The notes under the pieces: model-generated
What the model saw: only the letters and a program-made list of their open reading frames with translations
Told to the model about the DNA's origin: nothing
Database searches by the model: none
Translations under genes and position numbers: made by a program
Part shown: in pieces, positions 53,324-61,706 of the stretch
How the letters are laid out: each line of letters opens with the position of its first letter
How positions within the stretch are numbered: the first letter of the stretch is position 1
NCBI RefSeq assembly: GCF_026684035.1
Contig: NZ_CP113361.1
Location: forward strand, 1,550,001 to 1,614,000
From: Methanogenium organophilum
GTDB lineage: Archaea > Halobacteriota > Methanomicrobia > Methanomicrobiales > Methanomicrobiaceae
Direction: 5' to 3'
DNA length: 64,000 nt

Positions 53324-54544
53324 TTATTCTGTAGGTGTCCCGCGGCAGAGCGGTTTTACCAGATGACGGCGTGCAGATGGCGGGACTTCATACCATCCGG
53401 GTGATACCGTCCGCGATTCATGGATTATCTCCGGTTCTTCTGCCCGTGTTTTGCAGCGACGACATTTCCATCCTTTATTTACCCCGTCGCTCTTCATTCT
53501 CTTCCCACAGGAAGGGCAGAGGGGTGGGCGCTGCCGGACAATCTCCGGACAGGTGATAATCCGGATCTTCTCCAGGTTGATGCTCCCGTTTTTATAACTG
53601 CCGCAGATGGTGATCCCGTCACCCGGCGCAAGGCCGCGGATGACATCCCGGAATCCTTTGGTGGGTTCATACGCCATGCACCGGACTTCCTCTGACATGT
53701 CCCGGAGATGAAACGAGACATGCCCGCCGCGTCCTGTCTCCGGTATATCTGCAACGACTCCCCTGAGGCGGTATGAACATCCTTCAGCAAGAGAGCCAAT
53801 TTCCCCCTCCAGCAGGTGAGCATCTGTTCCCTGGTTGGTGTGGTAGATGACTTCCATCACCGGTTTCTGGGACCGTACATATTCCCGTGCTTTTATCACC
53901 CATTCCGGAGATTCTCCCCGTATACCGAAGATGACCGGATCGGGTGTATGGGGGAAACAGACAATGCAGTCGTTTTCGATGTCCACGGTGTCCCAGGTAT
54001 GGGGGAAGGTCTCCTTTTCTGCGCGAAAGAGGCTCTCTCTCTCAACCATGCGTTCCCCCTTGTCCTCAGGATTACGGTATGCCAGGAGTTCCCAGGTCAT
54101 ATCTTCCTGTTTGGCTGCAACTGCGGCAGTCGCCCCGATGATGCCCCTCCCGTTCTTCCATTTTCTGGTGCGTGCCCCTGCCGCATGACAGACAGCTTCG
54201 GCCTCGTTTATGGTGCAGAACCCGGTGACCGCCTGTCGGTAAAACGAAACGGGGAATGGATTTTCAGCCACTACAAGGCCGGGATTTGTTTTTTCCTCGT
54301 CAAATTCAGCCAGCTCTTCGATGCAGGCCGATGCAATCCTGAATGCCTGTTCTGCGTCCCCCTCTGCATCAATACAGATGGCTGCATTTCCTCGTGTTTT
54401 ATATATCACATTTGGGTTCAGGCGGATGAGGCTCTGGCCGGTTACCTGTATTCCTGCCTTTGTGAGCCGGTGAATGAGCACAGCTCCAAGATAGGTAGTG
54501 CACATTCCTGCCGGTGAATCTGTATCGTCAATACCAATGCGCAT
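53324..54544 (-). CDS. tiaS: tRNA-Ile2 2-agmatinylcytidine synthetase
   Basis: Starting MRIGIDDTDSPAGMCTTYLG, this 406-residue enzyme modifies the wobble cytidine of tRNA-Ile(CAU) with agmatine so that AUA is read. Seen: the N-terminal DDTDS catalytic segment, the KGERMVERESLFRAE part of the ligand domain, an OB fold around FHLRDMSEEVRCMAY, and the C-terminal zinc ribbon CPSCGKRMKSDGVNKGWKCRRC. An in-frame ATG nine bases upstream is also possible. Promoter sequences of this gene and the divergent HTH gene are interlocked. Confidence 0.94.
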   Translation of the reverse strand: MRIGIDDTDSPAGMCTTYLGAVLIHRLTKAGIQVTGQSLIRLNPNVIYKTRGNAAICIDAEGDAEQAFRIASACIEELAEFDEEKTNPGLVVAENPFPVSFYRQAVTGFCTINEAEAVCHAAGARTRKWKNGRGIIGATAAVAAKQEDMTWELLAYRNPEDKGERMVERESLFRAEKETFPHTWDTVDIENDCIVCFPHTPDPVIFGIRGESPEWVIKAREYVRSQKPVMEVIYHTNQGTDAHLLEGEIGSLAEGCSYRLRGVVADIPETGRGGHVSFHLRDMSEEVRCMAYEPTKGFRDVIRGLAPGDGITICGSYKNGSINLEKIRIITCPEIVRQRPPLCPSCGKRMKSDGVNKGWKCRRCKTRAEEPEIIHESRTVSPGWYEVPPSARRHLVKPLCRGTPTE

Positions 54545-54555
54545 AAATGCCACTC

Positions 54556-54590
54556 TTTATATGGAGTTCGCTGCTATAACAGTTTATAGC
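54556..54590. promoter_or_regulatory. Interlocked divergent TATA boxes with palindrome (tiaS / HTH gene)
   Basis: For the plus strand, CTTTATATG (54555-54563) is 31-38 bases ahead of the HTH ATG at 54594. For the minus strand, TATAAAC (plus-strand 54582-54588) lies about 40 bases ahead of the tiaS ATG. Each TATA box therefore sits about where the other gene's transcription would start. Within this segment GCTATAA (54573-54579) and TTATAGC (54584-54590) form a perfect inverted repeat with spacer CAGT. Confidence 0.55.
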
Positions 54591-54593
54591 CAG

Positions 54594-55505
54594 ATGTCAT
54601 CCGAACGGTTGCTCCAGACAGTCACCAGTATTCTGATTATGGCAGGATATGCCGTATCTGAACGATGCGGAATGCGTCCACGGAGTTTTGACCTGATTGC
54701 CCGGCGGGCTGATGAACTTCTTGTCATCAAGGGAGTGGTGCACATTGACAGTATGAGCGAGGAGATTGCTCATGAACTAGCTGCAATAGCACATTTTCTT
54801 AAGGGAAAGCCGCTGGTTGTCGGTGAGAAGGCACGTGATGCCGAACTCGAGCGCGGTGCCGTATATATACGGTACGGTATTGTATCTACCAGTGCCATGA
54901 CGCTCTATGACTTCTTTGTCGAAGAAGTGCCCCCGCTTGTCTATGCACAGCCGGGCGGGCTGTATGTGAATATCAATGGAGGTCTTCTCCGGACATTGCG
55001 GGAAGAGCAGGGAATGTCACTGGGTGATCTTGCATCTGCTCTCGGTGTTTCCCGGCGAACTATATCAAAGTACGAGAGCGGGATGGGTACGACCCTTGAT
55101 ATTGCATTCCGGATGGAAGAGATATTTGATATGGCACTCGTTGAGGCGATTGATCCGCTCTCACACCCGAATCCGTTTGCAGAAGGTATACCGGATCACT
55201 CTGAGGAACTCCCTCCTGACTTCAGCCGGATTGGGGTGGAGTATTTTAGTACCCGCAATGCGCCCTTTGAGGGGCTTGCGTTCTATGGCGATGAGACCAT
55301 TCTCACCGGATATGGTCCTGCGCAGAAAGTGATGAGGCGGGCGGCCCTTATCGCCAATCTCTCAAATATTACAAATTCACGTGCGGTTTGCGTGATAAAA
55401 GGCTACAATAAACAAAAGAGGATTGGTATTGCTCTGATTATTGGAGAGGCCGAACTTGAGTCTCTTGAATCCGGATCTGACCTCATAGATCTGATTGATG
55501 ATTAG
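54594..55505 (+). CDS. HTH-type transcriptional regulator (COG1395 family)
   Basis: The 303-residue product starts [20 protein letters not shown]. The N-terminal half (about 1-120) resembles a nuclease-like fold with [25 protein letters not shown]; an XRE-type HTH follows ([29 protein letters not shown]). A C-terminal domain (about 210-303) is uncharacterised. COG1395 proteins are conserved archaeal regulators next to tiaS or the thermosome, but their targets are poorly known. A TATA-like element about 33 bases upstream suggests a nearly leaderless start here; the frame opens further upstream inside the tiaS promoter. Confidence 0.85.
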   Translation: MSSERLLQTVTSILIMAGYAVSERCGMRPRSFDLIARRADELLVIKGVVHIDSMSEEIAHELAAIAHFLKGKPLVVGEKARDAELERGAVYIRYGIVSTSAMTLYDFFVEEVPPLVYAQPGGLYVNINGGLLRTLREEQGMSLGDLASALGVSRRTISKYESGMGTTLDIAFRMEEIFDMALVEAIDPLSHPNPFAEGIPDHSEELPPDFSRIGVEYFSTRNAPFEGLAFYGDETILTGYGPAQKVMRRAALIANLSNITNSRAVCVIKGYNKQKRIGIALIIGEAELESLESGSDLIDLIDD

Positions 55506-55510
55506 AAATA

Positions 55511-55518
55511 TTTATATA
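55511..55518 (+). promoter_or_regulatory. TATA box of the thermosome gene
   Basis: TTTATATA preceded by a purine-rich GAAATA (BRE-like). The start site is expected near 55541, leaving an 18-base leader with GGTGAT at 55549-55554 ahead of the ATG at 55559. Confidence 0.7.
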
Positions 55519-55558
55519 GAACCACAAACCTATTTTTGTATCGCATTTGGTGATAACT

Positions 55559-57214
55559 ATGGCAGCAAATCTTGGAGGCCAGCCGATTTTCATTCTGAAA
55601 GAAGGCAGCCAGAGAACCCGTGGCCGCGATGCACAGAGCTCTAACATCGCAGCCGCAAAGGCCGTTGCAGGCGCAGTCCGCACCACACTCGGTCCGAAAG
55701 GCATGGACAAAATGCTCGTTGATACTATCGGTGATGTCGTCATCACAAACGATGGTGTGACCATCCTCAAAGAGATGGACATTGAGCACCCGGCAGCAAA
55801 GATGATGGTCGAAGTCGCAAAGACCCAGGACGATGAGGTCGGCGACGGAACGACAACCGCTGTTGTCGTCGCAGGTGAACTCCTGAAGCGCTCAGAGGAT
55901 CTCCTCGAGCAGGATGTCCACCCAACCGTCATTGCACACGGATACCGCCTCGCAGCAGACAAGGCACAGGAACTGATCAAAGACATTGCAATCGAAGTGA
56001 AGGCTGACGATATTGAGATGCTCACCAAGATTGCTGACACCGCAATGACCGGCAAGGGTGCAGAAGCCGCAAAGGAAAAACTCTGTGACCTCGTCGTCCG
56101 TGCAGTTACCATGGTCGCTGACGAAGACAATTCGGTTGACACCGACTTCATCAAGATCGAGAAGAAGGTCGGCGGCACTATCGATGACTCCGAGATCATC
56201 GAAGGTGTTGTGATCGACAAAGAGCGTGTCCACCCCGGCATGCCAAAGGTTGTCGAGAACGCAAAGATTCTGCTCCTCAACGCTCCGGTCGAGTACAAGA
56301 AGACCGAAGTTGACGCAGAGATCTCCATCACCAGCCCTGACCAGCTCCAGATGTTCCTTGACGAAGAAGAGAAGATGATCAAGGCAATCGTCGACAAGGT
56401 CATCAATTCCGGTGCAAACGTCCTCGTCTGCCAGAAGGGTATTGACGACATCGCACAGCACTACCTTGCAAAGGCAGGTATCCTTGCAATTCGCCGTGTC
56501 AAGAAGTCTGACCTGACCAAGCTCTCCCGTGCAACCGGCGCATCCGTCGTCTCTTCCATCGATGCAATCGAAGAGTCTGAACTCGGTAATGCAGGTCGTG
56601 TTGAAGAGAAGAAGGTCTCCGGCGAAGAGATGATCTTCGTGACCGAGTGCGTTAACCCGAAGGCAGTAACCCTCATTGTCCGCGGTGGCACAGAACACGT
56701 TGTCGATGAACTTGACCGTGCACTCGAAGACGCACTCCGTGTGGTCTCTGTTGCCGTGGAAGACAAGAAGTTCGTCGCTGGCGGCGGTGCACCTGAAGTT
56801 GAACTCTCCCTGCGTCTCCGTGAGTACGCAGCAACCGTCGGCGGCCGTGCACAGCTTGCAATTGAAGCATTTGCAGCAGCACTTGAGATCATCCCCCGCA
56901 CCCTCGCAGAGAATGCAGGTCTTGACCCCATCGACATGCTTGTTGAGCTCCGCTCAGAGCACGAGGCAGGACGGAAGACCGCAGGTCTTGATGTCTTTGA
57001 GGCAAAGCCTACTGACATGCTGGTTGCAGGTGTCATTGAGCCGATGCGGGTAAAGACCCAGGCAATTGCATCCGCAGCCGAGGCTGCTGTGATGATCCTG
57101 CGTATCGACGATGTCATTGCATCATCCGGCGCTGGCGCCGGCCCTTCACCTGAAGAGATGGCTGCCATGGGTGGCATGGGCGGAATGGGCGGAATGCCGC
57201 CTGGCATGATGTAA
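55559..57214 (+). CDS. ths: Thermosome subunit (group II chaperonin)
   Basis: This 551-residue chaperonin starts [20 protein letters not shown]. Motifs: [27 protein letters not shown], the ATPase motif [15 protein letters not shown], the apical domain with [14 protein letters not shown], and a Gly-Met-rich tail ([14 protein letters not shown]). It forms a double ring that folds proteins in an ATP-dependent way. Codon use is strongly biased in the way of a highly expressed gene. It has its own promoter downstream of the HTH gene. Confidence 0.96.
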   Translation: MAANLGGQPIFILKEGSQRTRGRDAQSSNIAAAKAVAGAVRTTLGPKGMDKMLVDTIGDVVITNDGVTILKEMDIEHPAAKMMVEVAKTQDDEVGDGTTTAVVVAGELLKRSEDLLEQDVHPTVIAHGYRLAADKAQELIKDIAIEVKADDIEMLTKIADTAMTGKGAEAAKEKLCDLVVRAVTMVADEDNSVDTDFIKIEKKVGGTIDDSEIIEGVVIDKERVHPGMPKVVENAKILLLNAPVEYKKTEVDAEISITSPDQLQMFLDEEEKMIKAIVDKVINSGANVLVCQKGIDDIAQHYLAKAGILAIRRVKKSDLTKLSRATGASVVSSIDAIEESELGNAGRVEEKKVSGEEMIFVTECVNPKAVTLIVRGGTEHVVDELDRALEDALRVVSVAVEDKKFVAGGGAPEVELSLRLREYAATVGGRAQLAIEAFAAALEIIPRTLAENAGLDPIDMLVELRSEHEAGRKTAGLDVFEAKPTDMLVAGVIEPMRVKTQAIASAAEAAVMILRIDDVIASSGAGAGPSPEEMAAMGGMGGMGGMPPGMM

Positions 57215-57235
57215 TCACCACCCATCTAAATTCAT

Positions 57236-57250
57236 ATTTTTATTATTTTT
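57236..57250 (+). terminator. T-rich terminator after the thermosome gene
   Basis: A run ATTTTTATTATTTTT lies about 20 bases after the thermosome stop. Archaeal RNA polymerase commonly terminates at such T-rich tracts. No hairpin was found. Confidence 0.45.
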
Positions 57251-57574
57251 CCTGACAGGGGAATGTGGCGGGAGACTGTGCAGGTTTTTATTCACAGCCT
57301 ATCTGTCGGAATTGGCAGAATGATCTGATCCAATATTGGTGCAATGCAAATTACTAGATCCGGATGGGATTTGAATCTGCAGTCAGGTACCGCCGGTTTG
57401 ATTATCTCAAACAGAGCAATGAATAGTGCATGTTTTACTTCCTGTCAGCGATGGTGACCCGGGAAATTTGGGTATTCTCATCTCTCGTTCTTCCTGCAAA
57501 GAAGCTGTAGTGTCCCGCCTCCCTTCCGGTGAATATATCATCCTGACCATTTGAAAATCCGTTGACTTTCCCCT

Positions 57575-57676
57575 ATGGAAGCCTGCAGTCATTGTGCTGT
57601 TTATGGCCGCTGTCAATGGTCTAGCTATGTTGCGGGTATTGCAGATATGCGATATGAGGGTCTGCGAATCTTTTAG
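57575..57676 (+). CDS. Possible Cys-bearing miniprotein
   Basis: A 33-residue frame, MEACSHCAVYGRCQWSSYVA and 13 more residues, carries a CxxCxxxxxC pattern like a small metal-binding protein. It has no clear ribosome-binding site, and an in-frame stop codon lies nine bases upstream. It lies in the intergenic region after the thermosome gene. Weak support, based on the cysteine pattern only. Confidence 0.25.
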   Translation: MEACSHCAVYGRCQWSSYVAGIADMRYEGLRIF

Positions 57677-57731
57677 CTGATAAAATATAAACCCAAATTA
57701 TTTTGCGGGTGGTTTCTTCTCACCAAAAAGC

Positions 57732-57739
57732 TATTTATA
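57732..57739 (+). promoter_or_regulatory. TATA box of the zinc-ribbon protein gene
   Basis: TATTTATA lies about 27 bases ahead of the ATG at 57762, so the transcript is probably leaderless. Confidence 0.55.
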
Positions 57740-57761
57740 CCGTGCCTGTGTAGTTTTCCGC

Positions 57762-58133
57762 ATGACAGAAGATTTCATCGGTATGCGGTACCCGACTACC
57801 TGCTACAACTGCGGCAAAATGGCCGATCAGGAGATCGCCGCCTCTTCTTCACGGGCAGAGGTTGTCTGTTCAAACTGTGGAGCAACACGGATATTCGTGC
57901 CACGATTTGAAGACCCGGCAGAACCCGGTGAATTCACTCCTGTTGAGTGTTATGATGTCTGGGATTTGCTGACCGACGCTACCTGTAAAAACTGTCATGT
58001 CACTGGTCCGCACCGTTTGATCATTGGGTGCCGAAACTTCTCAACCCACTGTGAGAACTGTGAGTATACCCATTTTTTCCGGTTTGATGTGGAGTATATT
58101 CCGGAACGCGACGGCCCGTCAGATATCAGATAA
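57762..58133 (+). CDS. Zinc-ribbon protein of unknown function
   Basis: This 123-residue protein has eight or more cysteines in CxxC pairs: YNCGK-type near residue 14-17 (CYNCGK), CSNCG near 36-39, CKNCH near 75-78 and CENCE near 96-99. Two zinc sites are likely. It starts MTEDFIGMRYPTTC. I do not recognise a family; its monocistronic position, with a leaderless promoter, tells little. It might be a transcription- or translation-associated protein. Confidence 0.7.
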   Translation: MTEDFIGMRYPTTCYNCGKMADQEIAASSSRAEVVCSNCGATRIFVPRFEDPAEPGEFTPVECYDVWDLLTDATCKNCHVTGPHRLIIGCRNFSTHCENCEYTHFFRFDVEYIPERDGPSDIR

Positions 58134-58135
58134 TT

Positions 58136-59275
58136 CTATTCTTTCTTTCTGCGGCACCTGCGGGTAACGAAAAGCATGACCGCAACGAGTGAAATACTTA
58201 CAGGTACGAGGGATCCGGATGCGAATTCGGGTTCGGGTAACGGTTCCATTGTTATATTGAATTTTTGCGGATTATCCGGTAAGAGCACAAATGATTTCAT
58301 ATAGTCATGGTATCCCGCCTGTGTCATTTTTACCTGATGTATGCTCGGGGTCAGGCCGGTTATGGTAATGGGGGTGACACCCTTACTCACCGAATCAATG
58401 TATACCATTGCACCTGCAGGCGATGACGTTATAGAGAGTGAACATGGCCCTTTTGGTGGCTCTGTTATGGATATGAGTGGGTATGTTTCCGATATTTTGG
58501 TATTTTCCGTGACATTGACTGTTGTGGTGAAGTCTCTGAACCCGTCCATAGTTATTTCAACAGTATGCGAACCTGTTGTAATGCCGCCCACCATTATCGG
58601 GGTTGTGCCATAATCCAATCCGTCCAGGAATATTTTTGCACCCTCCGGGTCTGAATTCAGGGAGATTGATCCGAATGCATGAGTCTTCTCCATCCGGACA
58701 TATACTTCACTGGTTTCACCGGCGGTGACAATTGTCGTCCCTTCCCATGTTTCATAACTGGGACGTACAAGTTTTATTATATACAAACCGGGTGCCAAAT
58801 CAGGAATTGTATGTGGGGTTATTCCGGATTCTTCCTCGTCAATATAGATATCTGCTCCCCGGGGGTTTGATTCAATAAAAATACTTCCATTTATGGCCTC
58901 CCAGGGTACCATGGTAATAAAGACGGATTCATGACCCAGATCGTCTTCTGATTCAGGGAGGAATGCTATTGCAGAGCTGTATCCGTCCTTGTGAAGAATA
59001 ACACGTTTGTATGTCGGGTCATCATCATCGTCATCGTCATCATCATCATTGTCATCGTCATCGTCATTGTCATCGATATTGATCACACGCACGGTCAATT
59101 TTCCCTGTGCAAGGTCCCCCATGTAATCACCATCAAAATATACTGCAGCTGTGTCTACATTTGAATAGATACTGTAGAAGCATACGGTATCTGCTTCTAC
59201 GATTTCTACAGGGATTATGCAACACTGGCATATCAGCATGAAAATGAACAACAGACCGGCGCGGGATGATGGCAT
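58136..59275 (-). CDS. PEGA-domain surface protein with Asp-rich linker
   Basis: This 379-residue exported protein has a signal peptide (GLLFIFMLICQCCIIP), an N-terminal module ending in a run of about 19 Asp/Asn residues (about 66-85), then three PEGA domains (GSIFIESNPRGADIYIDEEESG, GSISLNSDPEGAKIFLDGLDYG and CSLSITSSPAGAMVYIDSVSKG), and a C-terminal membrane helix with Arg/Lys-rich tail. PEGA domains are found in archaeal surface proteins. Its ligand is unknown. It is near another PEGA protein on the same strand. Confidence 0.87.
   Translation of the reverse strand: MPSSRAGLLFIFMLICQCCIIPVEIVEADTVCFYSIYSNVDTAAVYFDGDYMGDLAQGKLTVRVINIDDNDDDDDNDDDDDDDDDDPTYKRVILHKDGYSSAIAFLPESEDDLGHESVFITMVPWEAINGSIFIESNPRGADIYIDEEESGITPHTIPDLAPGLYIIKLVRPSYETWEGTTIVTAGETSEVYVRMEKTHAFGSISLNSDPEGAKIFLDGLDYGTTPIMVGGITTGSHTVEITMDGFRDFTTTVNVTENTKISETYPLISITEPPKGPCSLSITSSPAGAMVYIDSVSKGVTPITITGLTPSIHQVKMTQAGYHDYMKSFVLLPDNPQKFNITMEPLPEPEFASGSLVPVSISLVAVMLFVTRRCRRKKE
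59020..59078 (-). repeat. GAT/GAC trinucleotide tract encoding Asp-rich linker
   Basis: A run of about 20 codons made almost only of GAT, GAC and AAT on the coding strand (CAT/CGT/CATT units on the plus strand). Such low-complexity tracts are prone to replication slippage, and the number of copies may vary between strains. It lies in frame within the PEGA protein, so length changes would keep the gene intact. Confidence 0.8.
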
Positions 59276-59422
59276 ATGAGATCAATGCACGTAATATTAC
59301 GCTATCTATTTAGATGTTTGCCATCCCGTACGGTCAGAATGGTATTATTTTTTGAAAATGTTGTTTTTTGGGTGTATGGTATATTGGTTTCTGGTGTGGT
59401 AAAAAGGAAAACTGTTATGGTT

Positions 59423-59450
59423 CCCACATGAACCCCGTCCGGTATGTGGG
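59423..59450 (-). terminator. Possible terminator after the second PEGA gene
   Basis: CCCACAT (59423-59429) and ATGTGGG (59444-59450) form a 7-bp hairpin just after the stop at 59455 on the minus strand. A T-rich stretch (revcomp TTTTCCTTTTT) follows about ten bases later. The distance to the T-run weakens the case. Confidence 0.4.
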
Positions 59451-59454
59451 GGAA

Positions 59455-60828
59455 TTATCTGGATTTATCCCGTCTGAATATGCAGGAAAGAACAATGCTG
59501 CAGATAGCAAAGGAGATAATGATTGCAGGAATACCTGTGGGTGACTGTTCGGGTGCAGGATCAAGGTTCACGTCAATGGATGCCGTTTCCCCGGCGGACA
59601 AGTCGACAGATGATCGATGTTCAAGGTATCCTGTGAGGGTGACTCTCACTTCATGCACACCGGGGGGGATGTTCGGTACAGTGACTGGTGTGGCACCTGC
59701 CAGAACATTATCCAGATATACCTGTGCACCGGAAGGTGCAGATGTCACTCTCAGTGAGGCTACAGCAACATCCGGGCTCAGCGGGGTGAGGGAGAATGAT
59801 ACCGGTGTTGCCGCGCCTGCATTAACAACGACGGACGTTACTGCATCATTATAACCGGTCAACGTGGCCTTCACAGAATAGCTTCCGGGTGCAAGACCAC
59901 TGACGATGAGAGGTGTTTCAGGTTTCGTATCCCCATAATAAACCCCGTTCACAAAGACTGAGGCATAGGCGGGGTTTGATGTCACCTGAACAGAACCTGT
60001 GGAAGGATATGAGATCTTCTTTAAACTCTTTGATACGGTTGTCACCTGATCCGTGTAAATTCTTACACGCATCACAGAATCCTCATATCCCGCCTTTGTC
60101 AGTTCAAGGTCATGCAGACCCGGCACGAGTCCGCTGATGGTTTTCGGGGTGATACCATAATAGATACTATCCAGGTAGATGGCAGCTCCGGAGGGATTTG
60201 ATCTCACCGTGAGCGTTCCCTGATCCTGCTTTGGGGTGAGCACCGCCATTACTGTAATAATCTGGCCCGCAGTGACTCCCACTGTTTGCGACCATGGTTC
60301 ATATCCGGAATGGGTTATCTGAACCAGATGGTTTCCGGGGGTGAGACCGGGGACTGTCTGTGGGGTAATGCCATAGTAGACATTGTTTACATATACTGCT
60401 GCACCGGAGGGTGAAGAAGAGACGGAGAGCGTTCCGGATACAGGTTTTAATGGGTTTAGGGTAAGGTATACTGAGGTGTGCTCCCCTTCCGGCGGGACTG
60501 GGGGCAGGGTTCGCTGTGTAGGATTATAGCCTGTCTTCACGGCGGATACAACAGAATATGGTGTTCCTGTGGTATGGACGGGAACACTCAGGATCCCCCC
60601 TGTAGTTACTCCCTGGTATTCTCCGTCAAAGGAGATGGCAGCACCATCGACATTGGTATAGATATCATAATATGAGGTGCCCTCTCCCGGCAGATGGGTC
60701 GGTACCGGGAGGATGGTTGCCTCCGGTTCACCCGGAAGCACAACAGCTTCATCTGCGAGGGCCGGCCCTGTCATCCAGACGGTGGCACAGGCAATACAGA
60801 GGAGGAGAAGAATGAGACGACATTTCAT
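59455..60828 (-). CDS. PEGA-domain surface protein (five PEGA modules)
   Basis: Starting MKCRLILLLLCIACATVWM, the 457-residue protein has a signal peptide ending near GPALA/DE, an N-terminal PEGA-like module (DIYTNVDGAAISFDGEYQG), and further modules with GTLSVSSSPSGAAVYVNNVYYG, GTLTVRSNPSGAAIYLDSIYYG, SVQVTSNPAYASVFVNGVYYG and SLRVTSAPSGAQVYLDNVLAG. A C-terminal hydrophobic segment with a short basic tail anchors it. The TTG at 60837 is an alternative start. PEGA arrays may work in surface adhesion, but no ligand is known. Confidence 0.88.
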   Translation of the reverse strand: MKCRLILLLLCIACATVWMTGPALADEAVVLPGEPEATILPVPTHLPGEGTSYYDIYTNVDGAAISFDGEYQGVTTGGILSVPVHTTGTPYSVVSAVKTGYNPTQRTLPPVPPEGEHTSVYLTLNPLKPVSGTLSVSSSPSGAAVYVNNVYYGITPQTVPGLTPGNHLVQITHSGYEPWSQTVGVTAGQIITVMAVLTPKQDQGTLTVRSNPSGAAIYLDSIYYGITPKTISGLVPGLHDLELTKAGYEDSVMRVRIYTDQVTTVSKSLKKISYPSTGSVQVTSNPAYASVFVNGVYYGDTKPETPLIVSGLAPGSYSVKATLTGYNDAVTSVVVNAGAATPVSFSLTPLSPDVAVASLRVTSAPSGAQVYLDNVLAGATPVTVPNIPPGVHEVRVTLTGYLEHRSSVDLSAGETASIDVNLDPAPEQSPTGIPAIIISFAICSIVLSCIFRRDKSR

Positions 60829-60899
60829 GGTGATCAACCGCTAATGCCGCACTACACTATAAAAAATATTCGTCGTATCCGGGCAACCGATTGCAATGG

Positions 60900-60936
60900 A
60901 AAAGATTGAAAAGATAAAAATGAAGAAAAGGATGAT
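60900..60936 (-). terminator. T-rich terminator of the por operon
   Basis: Directly after the porD stop codon on the minus strand are several T-runs (CCTTTTCTTC, CATTTTTATC, CTTTTCAATCTTTT). These are typical of archaeal termination regions, although no hairpin is present. Confidence 0.5.
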
Positions 60937-61182
60937 TTACTTTTCTTCCCGTTCCATTGATATCGCTTTTTTAGGGCATTCTTCAGCACAGATGCCACAG
61001 CCTTTGCAATAGTCCAAATCAATTATGAGGTCTACACTTATCGCTGCATCCGGGCAGTAGAGGCGGCAGAGACCACATTCATTGCATTTTTCCCGGTCCA
61101 CAACAGGTCGGAAAGTCCGCCATGAACCGCTTTTTCCCGCTGCACCTTCGCGAGGCCGGGAGATCGCCAGTTTTGCACTCAT
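60937..61182 (-). CDS. porD: Pyruvate:ferredoxin oxidoreductase, delta (ferredoxin) subunit
   Basis: This 81-residue protein has two [4Fe-4S] motifs, [13 protein letters not shown] and [12 protein letters not shown], and the [15 protein letters not shown] lead-in that is typical of PorD. It passes electrons from the thiamine/FeS core to ferredoxin. Its start overlaps porG by four bases at the end of the porBAGD operon. Together with porG, porA and porB it forms the four-subunit pyruvate synthase. Confidence 0.93.
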   Translation of the reverse strand: MSAKLAISRPREGAAGKSGSWRTFRPVVDREKCNECGLCRLYCPDAAISVDLIIDLDYCKGCGICAEECPKKAISMEREEK

Positions 61183-61706
61183 ATCTTCAGCTCCTCATAG
61201 GCACGCAGTGCCGCTTCAACATTTCGAACGTCTTTGAATGTCTCTGCAATGACTTTTTTTGCAGATTCCTTTGATACCAGACCAAGTTTTGCGATAGCGC
61301 CAATAAGTGGCGTATTGAGGATGGGGTTTCCGGCAAGTACCAGATCCAGTGAGAGGGAAATACCGGTGAGGTCAACCGGGTATGTCCGGTGCCCTTCCAC
61401 GTCCGGCTCCGTCTGGCTGTTTATCAACACTTCGCCGTCCGCCTTTAATCCATTCAGGACATCCACCAGTTGCATGATCGATTCATCAAGAACAATGACA
61501 AGATCCGGGTTTCTGATCTGGGAATAGACCCGGATGGGTTCGTCATCAATGCGGATGAAAGAGACCACAGGAGCACCCCGACGCTCGGCACCGTAAAGCG
61601 GTGTCGCAGTCGCATGTTTTCCATCCAGGAATGCTGCGTACGCAATCAGTTTTGCTGCAGTTACGCCGCCCTGTCCACCGCGTGAGTGAAGACGTATCTC
61701 ATACAT
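61179..61706 (-). CDS. porG: Pyruvate:ferredoxin oxidoreductase, gamma subunit
   Basis: This 175-residue protein starts [20 protein letters not shown] and continues [20 protein letters not shown] and [13 protein letters not shown], the 2-oxoacid:acceptor oxidoreductase gamma-domain signature. Its stop and start are tied to the neighbours by short overlaps. It holds the interface for coenzyme A. The sequence alone does not distinguish pyruvate from related 2-oxoacids, but the alpha and beta subunits favour pyruvate. Confidence 0.93.
   Translation of the reverse strand: MYEIRLHSRGGQGGVTAAKLIAYAAFLDGKHATATPLYGAERRGAPVVSFIRIDDEPIRVYSQIRNPDLVIVLDESIMQLVDVLNGLKADGEVLINSQTEPDVEGHRTYPVDLTGISLSLDLVLAGNPILNTPLIGAIAKLGLVSKESAKKVIAETFKDVRNVEAALRAYEELKI

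Larger units (their letters stand above)
57215..57761. other. Intergenic stretch after the thermosome with a minor candidate ORF
   Basis: About 545 bases. The first 40 bases are T-rich and are likely to be the thermosome terminator. A 33-codon frame at 57575-57676 encodes a peptide with CxxCxxxxxC (MEACSHCAVYGRCQW), listed separately. No other supported feature was seen. Confidence 0.45.

Noticed and set aside
55892-56698. Antisense open frame in the thermosome gene (about 268 codons)
   Set aside because: Opposite a highly expressed gene with strong codon bias, which keeps the antisense frame open.
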